This document shows, piece by piece, positions 12,320 to 24,684 of a stretch of DNA of 64,000 nt (within the stretch, counting starts at the first letter, position 1; the number at the start of each line of letters is the position of its first letter). Below the pieces are notes generated by a model. The model had not been told where the DNA came from. It did not search any database and saw only the letters and a list, made by a program, of their open reading frames with translations. Source of the stretch: Ostrinia nubilalis (lineage: Eukaryota; Arthropoda; Insecta; Lepidoptera; Crambidae). Where the stretch lies: contig NC_087097.1 in assembly GCF_963855985.1 (NCBI RefSeq), positions 9,767,001 through 9,831,000 on the forward strand, given 5' to 3'. The position numbers and the translations under genes are program-made.

Positions 12320-13651
12320 CTGCGGGGAAATGGACAGATTTCGCTGCCGAATGATGAGGTTTTAATAACGTTGATTGGCAAAATTTGAGGTCTTCATTAT
12401 AAATGAGTTTTCTGGGAACGGCATTTGATTTTGCGTTATCCCTTCTTGGCTGCTCGAGGCCTTGACGTAGTTATTGCAATTTAGCGACCGAAGCAAACCA
12501 AACGTAACACAAAACAATGATTAATGAAACTGATAATTACTTTACAAGACTGGTAGGCCCACTTCCTATACAAAAGACTTCAACGATTTTTCACTGTAGG
12601 AAAATAATTTAATTAAGTTTATTTATAGTTACAATTTCTTTTTAACATTTTCCATTCCGTTTGTTTTCCGATACAATTATAATAATTAATCACAAATACC
12701 TATCAAGAAAGCAAATGTTTACAATTACAAGGACAGACTGTGAAAAATGACAACAACTTGAACATCATTAATCTTTACGTTTTGTCAGGAAAAGCGGCTT
12801 AGCTTTTATTTTATTATTTCACACACTCATTTGCGATATTAAATTCCACTGACTGTATTGTTTTCACAGTTTGAAACATTGACCAATAGGGTTCTTTATT
12901 TTATGTACTAAAAGATATTTTCATAGGTAGGTATAAAAACATTGTTTAAAATAACATTTACATAACACCTCACGTAAAGTACCTACCTACCCATGTGTTT
13001 GACGCAAAGTTAGTTCTAATAACAGTTCAAATAAATCAAGTAAATTGTTCGGAGATTTAACTTCCTAACACAGTTTCCAGATTGGCGTCATTCACGACAA
13101 AATGGTAGTTAGTGACGTCAGAGACTGCTCTATTAAACATTTTTGTATTTGATATTTTGTTACATGACTAAACACTATACCTATTCACTGACACTTAGGC
13201 ACACACTGTTGTTTTGCACTCACAAAAGAGATTCAATTTTTGTTCAGATAACTTACGAAAAATTTAATGAAATGTAAACAAATATGTTTTTCACGCTCAG
13301 CGCAAATTAGTTTTCTTAATATTTAAACGTTCTTTTCCATCTACAACGCTAATTACGGAGTGTTCCGTCGCAAGCTTTGTGGGGTTTCATTACATGCACT
13401 TAAACCGACTAATTAAAAGGGGAAAACTAAAACTCTCTTTTGAAAGAAAATAAACTCTTGCTCCGTGTAAAAATTTAAAGGGAGCCTGTGCAGAATAACA
13501 GACTTTTAAGGATCATATTCCACTGACTGTTCCACTAACTAATCTGTATCAACGATAGAAATCCTAGAGTTCGACAGCTATTAACATTCATGATGGAACC
13601 AGGAAGGTCTTAATTGCGTCACCTTCATTTGTTTAACGCGTAGTTAATCTA
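12320..13651. other. No gene recognised
   Basis: AT-rich sequence with scattered GTAGGTA words typical of lepidopteran DNA. No splice-bounded open frame or transposon ends were found. Confidence 0.6.
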
Positions 13652-13654
13652 TTA

Positions 13655-13772
13655 GGCTGAGTTGCACCACCTAACTTTTACCGTAGCTTTGACGTTAACC
13701 GGTGTTTTTTGTATGGAGTTTGACAGATTAATGACGTTTGTCAAAGTTAAAGTAAGATGGTGCAACTCAGCC
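13655..13772 (+). mobile_element. Palindromic MITE, family copy 1 (118 bp)
   Basis: The ends are near-complementary: GGCTGAGTTGCACCACCTAA at the left and TGGTGCAACTCAGCC at the right. Both sides are flanked by TTA, compatible with a 3-bp TWA-type duplication as in PIF/Harbinger-derived MITEs. A second copy in the opposite orientation lies at 21838-21957. Confidence 0.8.
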
Positions 13773-16700
13773 TTAGTTCTATAAATTCGTTAATGACATT
13801 CGTCTTGTAATCGTTTGCAAGTATGACAGGCCTACGCGAAACCAGTGTCGAGTAAACGATCGGCGCAACCGCAAGGCCACCCGGCCGCTTATGGCCACCG
13901 GGAAGTGAGCACCTTTGTGACGTAGTTACGGACCGCCAGCTGGTTTGAAGCACTAAATGGATATGTAAAACCTTTGCTTAAGTAGGTATAGGGTATAATG
14001 CATATTTGAAAGTTAAGAGCGCTGAAAGAAGACTACCGGGGTTCTTGTATTATTACAGACACTGAAATATTTGATAGTTAATTAATGCATGAATAGGTTT
14101 AGTATGTGAGTCAAACAACACAAACAGACAATTTACTGTACATTTGTCCCACTGATGACTGAAAAGTTGATCCTAAACCTAGGAAGAAAATCGAAGGCAA
14201 AGCGATTAATTTTCTTAAGATTTAACGCGTTTTCCCATTTTATTACTAGCCCGAAGACAGTTTACTAACTTTCTCCTATGATTATCGCAATATTTACTGG
14301 TTTGATCAAGACGCAGATCTTGGATAGTTAGAAGTCACGTTTCCTTACATGTACATTTAAATGTTATTCTGCTTAATTATGTTAAATAATGTAGTAAGTA
14401 TACTTATACAGCACCAGCTGCTTAAACAGAAAATTATAAAAACTAAATCTAGTAAAGGTAGTACGAGTATACTCGTAGATACACCACCTTAGTGAATGAC
14501 TTATTGGACAGTCTACGCTGACAAAAGGCAAAAATATTGTCAGATGTCTGCTTGGATTACGATAAGTTCTCCATAAGTATTATGGTTTCCGCACTAATCC
14601 CCCCGGGGACCACTTCTTATGTCTCTAAGATAGAATAAGTAGAGAAGCCTTTTTGCAGCACATGGGAAATCAAGGTAGCGGAAAAGAAAGAACAGACAGC
14701 TATTACACGTACATATAATACGTATTCATGCTTGATGTTATTAAAACTAACCAAAAAAAGGTAATAATCATCTAATATAGTTTGGCTGAGCTAATTGTTG
14801 CTAATTGATTGAACAAAGTTTTAATTTTTGGTGCCCTTTTCTACAGTCGTCTTTGAGTAGGTACGATAGATAGGTACTCGCACTCGTACAACTTTCTAAT
14901 TTAAGTCTGATATCTGGTTATTTATTGTCCCTGTAAGTTTGAACAAAAAAAAATCTATTTTTACGACTCAAATGATAAAAAAACCTTACAAATTTTCATT
15001 TATTATGGGGACATCATTTTTTTTTATTTTGATATTTTTCCTATAGGAAAGTTGTTACATTTGCACAATAGAATCAATCCTTTTTGTTTGACCCATACTT
15101 ACAGGGATACTCTGTATAAACCTTTAAGTATAATCTATAAATGTAGAGTGAATCCAACTCTCGGGTGTAGTAGAGTGTAAATAAAGCAGCGTCTGAATAA
15201 CCAGACAAGCGCATTAATTTAATTGTTCAGCGTATCTGATGTGCATGCACCTTTACTGTAACCATTGTTACAGGAGTTCAGTGTGAATTTTCTTCACACA
15301 GCATCCACGTGGCATTGGAGTGTGTGAATTAGACAAGGCTATAACTGCGCACTTTAATAAAGCGTAGGTATTGAATATTTGGAACTTTTATAACCTACAA
15401 GAGTACGAACCAAAAGTCTGTAGACAGAAATTAATTATAAAAAAATATTTAGACACTTTATTGAATTGGTACTCACAAGACAACCATAAGATGTCAATAT
15501 ACTCGAAAAGTAAACAATGATAAAGAAATGCACATGTTCGACAATCAAGGGTTGTTATTATTTGGACTCTGTTTCAAAGTTCTTTGGAAAATCTGCCTCC
15601 ATCCATAAAATTAACATTAATAAAGTGGACTTAAAACCTATTACATTTTAATATTTACTCTCTTATTAGGTATGAATTAATCTTTCGTTCAAATGATTGT
15701 ATTGTCTTGCATAGTGTGTGATGTGATTGCAAATGACTTAATACGAGTAAATACGAGGATAGTATTACGCAATTCAGTGCTCAGACACGATGCAGTTAAT
15801 TGTTTTATTACTAATTGAGATGTATTAATTAACGAGAACGTTAAATAGCTTTGTTATTCGTAGCAAAGGTCTGGTGAGGTTTTATTACTTATTATTGTCT
15901 GCTGCGATATATTTATAACTTTATTGCAGGACACAAAAGACGAGCTTAATGCCTTATCTCCCAGTCAACCTTTAGGTCAAGCAGATAGAGTAGGCAAAAT
16001 TTATAAACGTCTTTTGCCATAAAGTTAACTAAAACCAGTTAAATTTATTAATCAACTTTTAATTATTGTGAAATAAAAAAAACTAAAAAATATAAATGGA
16101 AACCATTCCCTTTACATAAGTTAAATCCTATTCTTTATAAAAATGCCACTAACATATTGACCTCGATGATCGTATGTGTTTTACCTTCTTTCTTTTGTTA
16201 AATAAAAAAAACCTAACACATAACGGTGTACTCATCACCCTCCCCTCTACAGTAGAACAAAGGCATTTACGCAAGGTTGCTTATTTAATACATCTACTTA
16301 ATACGGTTTGTGATTTTTATACATCCATTCACAAAGAAGTAGTGGTATGGGTTTAAGAAGTGTAATATTAAAACAAATATTTTGTAATATATCTTGCTTG
16401 GCTAGTATGAATGGAAAAGTGATCATTTGTTAAAAATAGGTGTAAGAACAAGTTCAAAACTAAATAAATTACACTATAAATAGATTTAAGTGTATTCGAG
16501 CTAGAAAATGGTAAACTCGGCATTTTAATTGCCACCGTCACAACAAAGTAATTTGGAAAATTAACAAGCAGAGTGAACCAATCAATAAAACATAAAAAAG
16601 CACTTAAACCACGTCCAGATTAAATCGTCATTAACTAACATTGTGTTTTTACGTGCCTCGAAGAACAAGACTTGCGGAGACCACCTCGAGTGGAGATAAC

Positions 16701-17557
16701 CTGTAGATATAAGTTCACGTTCGTCATACTACTTATATCTGAAACATATCTGAGACCTACAAATATCTAGAAAGTAGGAAACGACCTTGATAATGTTCTG
16801 CAGACCGCTAATCAACTGATAAGGGATATTGAAAACTTGTTTTCCGTCACACTTACTACTATAATTCTTATGCGAGTTATTGTAATGCATTACGTAACTT
16901 ATATGAGGTATAAGCACAGTTGTGTAACGTTATTATTTGTTTTGGTCAACAAAACTAGGTAATTGCTTAAGCGTAAGCACCCACTGAAATAGGATCATAA
17001 GGATAAAAAATACAGGATTGTTGCAAAATAACCTCTGTTACAACTACTTAAGAGGCCATAGAGTTAGCTTGACCTGTCGTTGGTCATACTTCATGTTAGG
17101 TAATTTACCTAATTGGCGCAAAGTCACAGACACAGCTAATAAAGTAAATAATAAACATTGCTATTTTGGCTTTCTAAGAATATAAACAAACATTAATAAA
17201 TAAGGCAAAATCAATCATTCCAAATCGAGGTCGCCATAAACCGCCGGTGGTACCTTATTCATGTTCTATTGTTGTTGTTTAAACTCACAAGAGTATTTTC
17301 GTTATAAATTTTAATGTAATAATACGTTAATTGGAAAACTCTCATAGAATAATAATTATTTTTGCCCAAGAATGCATGTGCATTATGCAGAGGGTGTGTC
17401 AAAAGTAGAGCTATACCTAAATGTACAGTCGACAGTACATCAGACTTTTAATTTTTGTAGGATAATAGCACTTACTAACAGCTAAATAAGATGCAGTTTA
17501 GTCTCATGTCCCTACAATATGAAAATGGAAAAGTTTGCTTGGTCTATAATAACTTAC
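13773..17557. other. No gene recognised except a small inverted-end repeat
   Basis: AT-rich, probably intronic or intergenic. The 60-62 codon frames at 16174 and 16729 show no domain. The repeat at 14928-15107 is listed separately. Confidence 0.6.
14928..15107. repeat. Probable MITE with TCCCTGTAAG inverted ends
   Basis: The outer 10 bp, TCCCTGTAAG and CTTACAGGGA, are inverted, and the following GTTTGA-like words also mirror each other. The interior is A/T homopolymer-rich. No clear target duplication was found, so the boundaries are approximate. Confidence 0.45.
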
Positions 17558-17600
17558 CCATGCGGCAGATATGCGCCTGCGGTGTTATCGGTCCAGCCAT
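17558..17600 (-). CDS. Putative alternative first coding exon (14 codons, phase 1)
   Basis: The minus-strand ATG at 17600-17598 begins MAGPITPQAHICRM. The frame ends with an extra G at a strong donor GTAAGTT. The same frame stays open further upstream (VSLRENSIRQIALHRAEGAG), so translation could start earlier. Upstream at 17660/17661 there is a pyrimidine-rich stretch ending in CAG directly followed by GTAAGT. The piece may therefore be a separate exon whose first bases recreate a donor. If spliced there from a phase-1 exon, the reading frame would hit a TAG, so use as a first exon is the more coherent reading. The family is not recognised. Confidence 0.45.
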
Positions 17601-17661
17601 ACCCGCTCCTTCTGCTCTATGCAGAGCAATCTGCCGTATAGAGTTTTCTCTGAGACTTACC

Positions 17662-20224
17662 TGTGGACAATGAAATAAAACACTATGAACGTTTAGTTGT
17701 AATTAATTTTTTTTTACACCTAACAATTTCCTCCTGAAAATTATATTAAAAATAATTCAAAAATTGAAACGGCACAATTTAATTGTTTTTATAGTTCAGA
17801 ATAAAGGTAATTGAAATACATAGCAGAGCATACAAAACGTTAAATTGAACTCCATTTCCTACGTAGCTTAATTTTTCAATATCAAACATTGTAATAAAAA
17901 TAAACATTCCACAAATCCACGTACCTAACTAAATTGATACCTAGAGGTTGTTGTTGTCAGTACTTAATTAACTAACTTATAAAATAAATACATTTAAAAT
18001 AAAATACATTTTAAATACAATGGATTTCCAAATCATTGAAAAAGATAACGATAACGAAATCAGCTTGACTGTCACAAAAAGTTAAATGAAATAAATGGTG
18101 GCCAACGTTTTTAACTCGACGACCCTTTCCTTTCCCTTCGAACTTTCCCCATTCCTTATCTTTTATCATTGCTCTTCGTTCATTTCCCCTCGAATCTATC
18201 TCAAGACGTACCTATTTAACTTGATTCTTTTGAAATGTTTAATGTACGTACCAGGAATAATAATGGTGTTCAATACGTCAAAAAAACTTGGGTTTCACAT
18301 CCTAACTTATATGTACCTGTCAAATAGAGTCATGGACCAATCAAATTCCATGAAATTCCATTAAAAGATAGTAGCGTAAAACATATTATTTGTTAAAAGG
18401 GACTATTCCCACCTCTCGTTTCCATCGTTGCAACTCCTGTGTCACCAGGATCTACAGCTTCATCGCCAAAAAAAACCTAACCAAGGCCAAATTTGTCTCG
18501 GGGGAAGAAAGTTAAACTGTCATCTGGATCGCAGCGGAATATTTGTTAGATATTAGATATTTTGTACCATAATAAACATGATTCGCATGAACTGTGACCT
18601 TCTTCATACATAGGTCATTTACGTATTCTTCCCATTCAACATAACATGGTTTGAGTTCCAACCACGAGGTATTTTGCATGTTACACGGTGATAATTAATA
18701 CTAATAATTGTAAATCAGTCAAGACGCCCATCTTGTGTCACTCCAGGCTGTAAATTGATCTCGACTATTAGCTCATTACATAACAATAGTCATCACGATG
18801 CATTGTTCCGTGCAAGTATTATTCGCCTTATGTAAGCTTCAGTCTTACATGAATATACATATTTACTTTGGGTATGGCATAAATATTTGCAGCTTTTACG
18901 ATTATTATACCTACCTAGTGACAGTGTGTGACTCTACTAGCGATAAGTTAACGTAAAATGGTAAATATGTAAATATTTTTGTCAGTACGCAACGTTCTGA
19001 GATATAAGAAGTAAGAGATAATATTTGACGTCATGGACACCAAATAGGATTATAATTTTAATACTAGAATTAAAAACCTATTTTCTTAGATTGGTAGTCG
19101 AAGAAAAGTCACGTAATCAACACCAGAAAATAGACTTTTGTAATTCAGCTTTCTAGACTTTCTTTTCAGCTTTTTAGGCAGTATTAGACACATTACTTTT
19201 GGCTAGGAGTTGATAATTAATAAAAAGTAGGTATACGATATAATATTAACATGTTATGTAAAACAAATTAAATGATGTTTACCCTACTTGATTAGCAATC
19301 CATCCACATTTTTGTTCAACGTTACTTCAGCCTAGCAATACAGTGAATGAATTAGGCGATGAGTTCAAATAGACCAATGTAACGGGAACCTTGACTCAAT
19401 CTCGAAATAGATGAACTGAGCGATCTTTCAATCTGCTTTATGTAACTCTACATTTAGATATTGCATGTTGCAAGCGGAAAAAACTACTTAAACTAGAAAA
19501 AAAAATCATTAATTGATTAGAAACCCTTATAAGTGCTAAGAAAATGAAGTAGGTATACTCGTAGGAGCCTTTGAAAGGTAATGTTTGATCAATTAAGTGC
19601 CTTGTAACAAAACAGGAATAAATTCTGGTATTTAATGCTTACATTTAGTTATGCAAATTACTGCATATTCCAAGTTATGTGGAAAGTTAGCGTATGAAAT
19701 CGAATTCGGCACAGTTTTTCTAAACTGCACGTACGAGTACATACATAAATATGATGTGCATAGAAACAAGGCGATACCCACATGTGCATCGGAATTGAAT
19801 TTTCATTGTTTGCCATAGGATTTCCAATTAAAACGACTGCAGCCCGCGATAGGGCCGGCCATCGGACGACAAAGAAATAAATGGGAACGTCCGAGTTTTG
19901 CTCCGTCGATGCTCAGCTGTTAATGAGAAATCGAGGATTTGACTAACAATATTTTGAACTAGCTTCTGCCTTCTGGGTTTTAGCCTGTCGAAGATTTAAC
20001 CACAATTTCGTGAGTTCTAATTGTTTCGCGAAGAACCCTAATTCTTTCTCTAAAAGTTGCCTTTCCACTAGACAAACTAAAACTTCAAGATTGATGTTTA
20101 ATTCTGAAAGTCACTGAATAGATTTATACACTTTTCTGAGTTTGACTTTGATTATGAATAAGTTTTTTAATATTGTAGATGAGTAGGTATTGAAATATAA
20201 AATAACTTAGGTATGTCTACTCAC
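17662..20224. other. No gene recognised
   Basis: AT-rich DNA, with one interspersed repeat fragment at about 18402-18530 listed separately. The 89-codon frame at 18095-18364 has no domain. Confidence 0.6.
18402..18530 (+). repeat. Interspersed repeat fragment related to 54706-54780
   Basis: GGACTATTCCCACCTCTCGT followed by a TGCAACTC word is shared with the stretch at 54714-54750 (GGACTATTCCCAAACCTCTC). I do not know the family. It is a dispersed element rather than a gene. Confidence 0.45.
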
Positions 20225-20335
20225 GGACATTGCCCGCGGGCGGCGTGACCGGAGGGAGCGGCGAGCGTTCGGCGAACGAACGAGCAATGTTCGGTTCGCG
20301 AGCGAACATCGAAGAAGACGATCCTGACGCACTCT
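20225..20335. promoter_or_regulatory. CpG-rich promoter-like patch
   Basis: A sharply bounded GC-rich block contains GCGGGCGGCG and several mirrored GTTCG/CGAAC words that can fold on themselves. It resembles the patches at 12120-12315 and 46780-46830. A possible plus-strand exon 250 bp downstream (20592-20658) was not convincing enough to annotate. Confidence 0.35.
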
Positions 20336-21837
20336 CTTCAACGACTTTGCACAAAACGGTCTCGATAACATTGTAAACTTATACCGAATAGATAATTAAT
20401 TTCATACAGTCCACTCTTTTCATTTATAAACTTCCACTACACTCACTATCGAAGTAACAGGTATCTTTCAGCACTTTAATACTTAGCATTACCGTGCTTT
20501 CAGTCTGGGAGGTCAAGTTTTGGTGTCTTTTACAGTCGACAACAAATTTAGACTACACACAGTAGTGTTTATTGCAATTAAATAAGGTGACATGCTTTCA
20601 AAAGGCTGGTGCTTTTTACGTGGCGTTCAAAATAGTTTATGGCTTAAAAGTAACAGCGGTAAGTATTTAAAAAAAGTAATCATATCACTGTTGTGGATAA
20701 TACATTTCAGAATTATTAGAAACGTTTATAGACGAATACAAAGCATGATACAAAACATGAGACAACTCTTTCATCCTACAAAGGCGTTCAAAGCAAAGAT
20801 TGTTAATAAAGACGCAACTACAGCAAAGCAAATGCTAGTAATAAATCTTCAAAGAGTTTCCTACATCATATGGCACAATAATTGTGTATTGCTGTATAAG
20901 TCATGGAACTAATTTCCCGGCAAACAGACGCCCGGAGCCCTACTGCGGTGTAATGAACTGACCTATATACAGCCCATGGATTTGTATTGGCAGGAGAGTA
21001 CGTTTTATAACGAATGTTAACTATCCATCTTCATTAGTTTGGTTCCTTCTTAACCTAGTGGTTTGAAGTGCAAGTTATAATCAAGCTGGGTCTGAAAGAA
21101 TTAAGGCTCCGTGCTCCTGATTGCCCCTTATCAGAAATCTGACACAAAAGCTGTCCTCAGTTGTTTATAACACAAGAATAATAACGACAAAGAAAGTGAC
21201 ATAACACACTTGTTTACTATTGTCGTACATACAATACCTATGTGTAGTAATTAAGTAAGTACCTAGTACCTACTGCGAAATAGTATTTTTTTAACACCGG
21301 CCATAAGAGTTAATATAGAGTCGACGTAGATTAATAGGGATTTCTTCTTTTACTAATAATTAATTTAGTAAATTAGAAAACTGTGTGGTGAAACGTAACT
21401 TACTGCATATAAAATAAAATAAATGTTGATTAATTGTCCTGTTATTTTCACTGCAATCCAAAAACGTTTCCAGTATTTATAACAATACGAAACAGACTTC
21501 AGTTTTGTAGGTATTTTTATATAAGAAGTGTAAAGATAATTCGATTTTCCCTTACTTATATACCGGCATTTGACGCCTTTGTAAGGAAAGAGCCAATCGC
21601 TCCGTCAACAATGGTGATTTGTGGATTGTGTGCGTTCAGGAAAATTTTACGCAGGACTTCTAGATATTTGTTCGGTGGATATAACGTTGACGTTAATTGT
21701 AAACAAATTGATGCAAACAGCTATATAAAGTCGAGTAATCATAAAATTCATTGTGATTCTTGTACACATTTCAAGAGATTTAAGTCGTAATTTGTACTAA
21801 TTTAGATATTTTCCTAGTTGTTTTTCAAAGAATCTTA

Positions 21838-21957
21838 GGCTGGGTTACGCCATCTTACTTTGACTTTAACAAACGTCAGAAATCTGTCAAACTCCATACA
21901 ACATACACCGCGGTTATCGTCATAGTTACTGTTAAAGTTAGGTGGTGCAACTCAGCC
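21838..21957 (-). mobile_element. Palindromic MITE, family copy 2 (120 bp)
   Basis: This is the same family as 13655-13772 but inserted in the opposite orientation. The right end GGTGGTGCAACTCAGCC matches the left end of copy 1 after reverse complementation, and the internal word TGTCAAACTCCATACAA mirrors copy 1. The flanks are TTA and TAA. Confidence 0.8.
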
Positions 21958-22765
21958 TAAAAATGAAACAGTAACAGATTTCAGTGCCTGCTGAAAATCC
22001 GTATTTTCATGATATTTCTGTTTTGTAACTTGGGGACAGAAAAACGAACACAAAATCGAACTTATAACAAATGTTGCATTGTCTAGAGTCATATCACAAA
22101 AGTTGAATATTAGATGAACTTTTAATACCTACTTATCATTTAGTTCTCTGAACACTGAAAATTATTGAATTAACTTAATAATTAATTTCATTTATAAATA
22201 GCTCTACATTTAAATTAAAGCAGCCATTAAAGATAGTGTTTACTTACGTTGAATGTTTATACTTGTGTGACAATGTTCTTATCCAGTTTTGATATAAGAG
22301 GGTTTACCAGGGGCTTCCCAACAACCTGTAAGTGGGGACTTTTGATACTTTGATACTTTATCACGCAAGATGCTTTTAGCAGAAATAATTATACACGTCA
22401 CAGCATTGTTATCAGAAATAAAGACTACAATTGGCACTTTGTATTATTTGACATGTTATTGTGATGCTAATCACAGATTTATGAGTAGGTGTACATCATT
22501 TTAATTTTCCTTTATACAATGGCATCACCATTGTGTCATCTTACTCCATTATTATTTTGGTGCTTCTTCTCAAGTAATAAAAATAGGTTCACATTGATGC
22601 AACAGTTGTATACTTGTATGAGGCCGCAATGAGGCCCGGTTGGTGTCCCGAGCGAGATAAGGATATGTATACCTACTACAGCGACGTGTGTTATACATTA
22701 ATACGTAGCCAATAAACCAAGCGCGCCGTACGGAAATTCTCCCCTTAGACTGTGGAAATTGCGTC

Positions 22766-23046
22766 TGTTAGATTCGTACACATACTCACTCACAAATTAG
22801 GTATTAAATACAAATAGTCTGAAACCAACTTATTCACCAATACCATAATTTACCAAATCAAGCCATCAATCATCGGTACACAACACACACGGATTTTTTT
22901 TAGGAGGCTCTCGGGTCATGGCGCTCTATCTCACGGCCAACGTTCGAATGCCACAAGGAATATCTTTTTGTTATCCCGTACGACTCCCCGCGTTCCTCAG
23001 GTGTAATTTGATAGCCAAATCAGCGTTAATCCTTTCGTTGCTAACA
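22766..23046 (-). repeat. LTR copy (281 bp), 3' LTR if the element reads minus
   Basis: TGTTAGATTCG at the left and GTTGCTAACA at the right give TG...CA termini with a 6-bp inverted TGTTAG/CTAACA. It is matched base for base by 26997-27277 as far as I can read. The 77-codon frame crossing it and continuing inward is a shadow. Confidence 0.92.
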
Positions 23047-23121
23047 GACGGCCGTCCTGATGCCGGAATGTCCCCATTCCGCTTCGGCCATTCGAACGTT
23101 ATGATGTATGTCCCCATACAT
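23047..23121 (-). other. Palindrome and two hairpins sharing one tetraloop beside the LTR
   Basis: GACGGCCGTC (23047-23056) is a perfect palindrome touching the LTR. Then come GGAATG-TCCC-CATTCC (23065-23080) and ATGTATG-TCCC-CATACAT (23104-23121). The stems differ but the 4-nt loop is the same. On the minus strand the loop is GGGA, a GNRA-type tetraloop, while on the plus strand it is TCCC. This supports a structured RNA on the minus strand just inside the 3' LTR. Confidence 0.7.
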
Positions 23122-23920
23122 GTATGCTATCTATGTCGTTTAATTACTTGAGAATCAATTATCATCTGCAACACCTTAATCAACAGTTGAATCAATCGTC
23201 CAGCTGAAATTCGATTCGCATTTGACAACACCAGTGTAGTGTCAACACCTTCCTTGTGAATAGTTTCACCCGAGGACCTTAAATTAAACATTCTATTTTA
23301 CTCTTCCGTCTTCGTTACATTTTCTTTTTCTCTGTTATTGCAATCATTCTGTCTGAGCGATATTCAGTACCATTTTCATAATAATGATTCTGGCGGTCTT
23401 CGAGGCCAGTGTCATAAATCAATCTTCTTTCAGTAAGTCCTGAGGTACTTTCTTCTTTAGTCTACGAACGAATACTTGAAAATATATCGTCCACAAATAA
23501 ACTGTTATGTAGCTCCAGCTTTCATTATGATAAGTTTAGCTTTATTATTTATTTCTTCTTTCACTGTTTTGATACCGAACTTTCGGTAAAGTCTCTCGTG
23601 ACGTACCACGGTGCTTCTACAATATCTCAATACTCCATCGTATACTGCTGCTTTACCACATTAGTGCATTCACATAAAGATTTACAATTCAGGTAGCATC
23701 TTCGACAGTTTCCATTGAAACTTCAACAAAAACGTTTGTCTAGATTGGTTTCATTATACACTTATACTATAACAAGACCTTATTTTCCACTGCAGGTTGA
23801 CCATTTCTTATGACTTTTTGCGTTATTGTTGTCCTATTTCTGGACGTTTGGTAAAAATATGCTTTTTCCACGTTACGTTTCATCCAAGTACATGCCAAGA
23901 TGTAAATATCTCTTCATTAT
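23122..23920. other. Non-coding interior of the LTR element, left part
   Basis: No open frame, conserved retroviral motif or secondary repeat was recognised. CT-rich words such as TTTCTTTTTCTC near 23320 are the only compositional oddity. Confidence 0.5.
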
Positions 23921-24684
23921 TTCATTTCATTTCATTTCATTTCATTTCATTTCATTTCATTTCATTTCATTTCATTTCATTTCATTTCATTTCATTTCAT
24001 TTCATTTCATTTCATTTCATTTCATTTCATTTCATTTCATTTCATTTCATTTCATTTCATTTCATTTCATTTCATTTCATTTCATTTCATTTCATTTCAT
24101 TTCATTTCATTTCATTTCATTTCATTTCATTTCATTTCATTTCATTTCATTTCATTTCATTTCATTTCATTTCATTTCATTTCATTTCATTTCATTTCAT
24201 TTCATTTCATTTCATTTCATTTCATTTCATTTCATTTCATTTCATTTCATTTCATTTCATTTCATTTCATTTCATTTCATTTCATTTCATTTCATTTCAT
24301 TTCATTTCATTTCATTTCATTTCATTTCATTTCATTTCATTTCATTTCATTTCATTTCATTTCATTTCATTTCATTTCATTTCATTTCATTTCATTTCAT
24401 TTCATTTCATTTCATTTCATTTCATTTCATTTCATTTCATTTCATTTCATTTCATTTCATTTCATTTCATTTCATTTCATTTCATTTCATTTCATTTCAT
24501 TTCATTTCATATCATTTCATTTCATTTCATTTCATTTCATTTCATTTCATTTCATTTCATTTCCTTTCCTTTCATTTCCTTTCATTTCCTTTCATTTCCT
24601 TTCATTTCCTTTCATTTCCTTTCATTTCATTTCATTTCATTTCATTTCATTTCATTTCATTTCATTTCATTTCATTTCATTTCA
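23921..24684 (+). repeat. Giant (TTTCA)n pentanucleotide microsatellite (about 764 bp)
   Basis: The TTCAT unit is perfect from 23921 to 24510, which is 118 uninterrupted copies. A single ATCAT variant follows, and a short section at 24561-24625 alternates TTTCC with TTTCA before perfect units resume. The interruptions cluster at one end. Two long serine/phenylalanine/isoleucine frames across it are repeat artefacts. The array lies inside the young LTR element, so it would have been copied with it unless it expanded afterwards. Confidence 0.97.

Noticed and set aside
12082..12381. 99-codon minus-strand gene
   Set aside because: Arginine/serine-rich translation of a CpG-rich patch with an antisense shadow. 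Better read as promoter DNA.
20592..20658. Plus-strand first exon ending AGCG|GTAAGT in phase 1
   Set aside because: An ATG frame with a good donor exists, but codon composition is not distinct from the surroundings and no plus-strand partner exon is seen. Kept out of the features.
22918..23151. Gene of 77 codons (and its 63-codon relative at 27149)
   Set aside because: Both frames start inside the duplicated LTR, and their shared part is LTR sequence.
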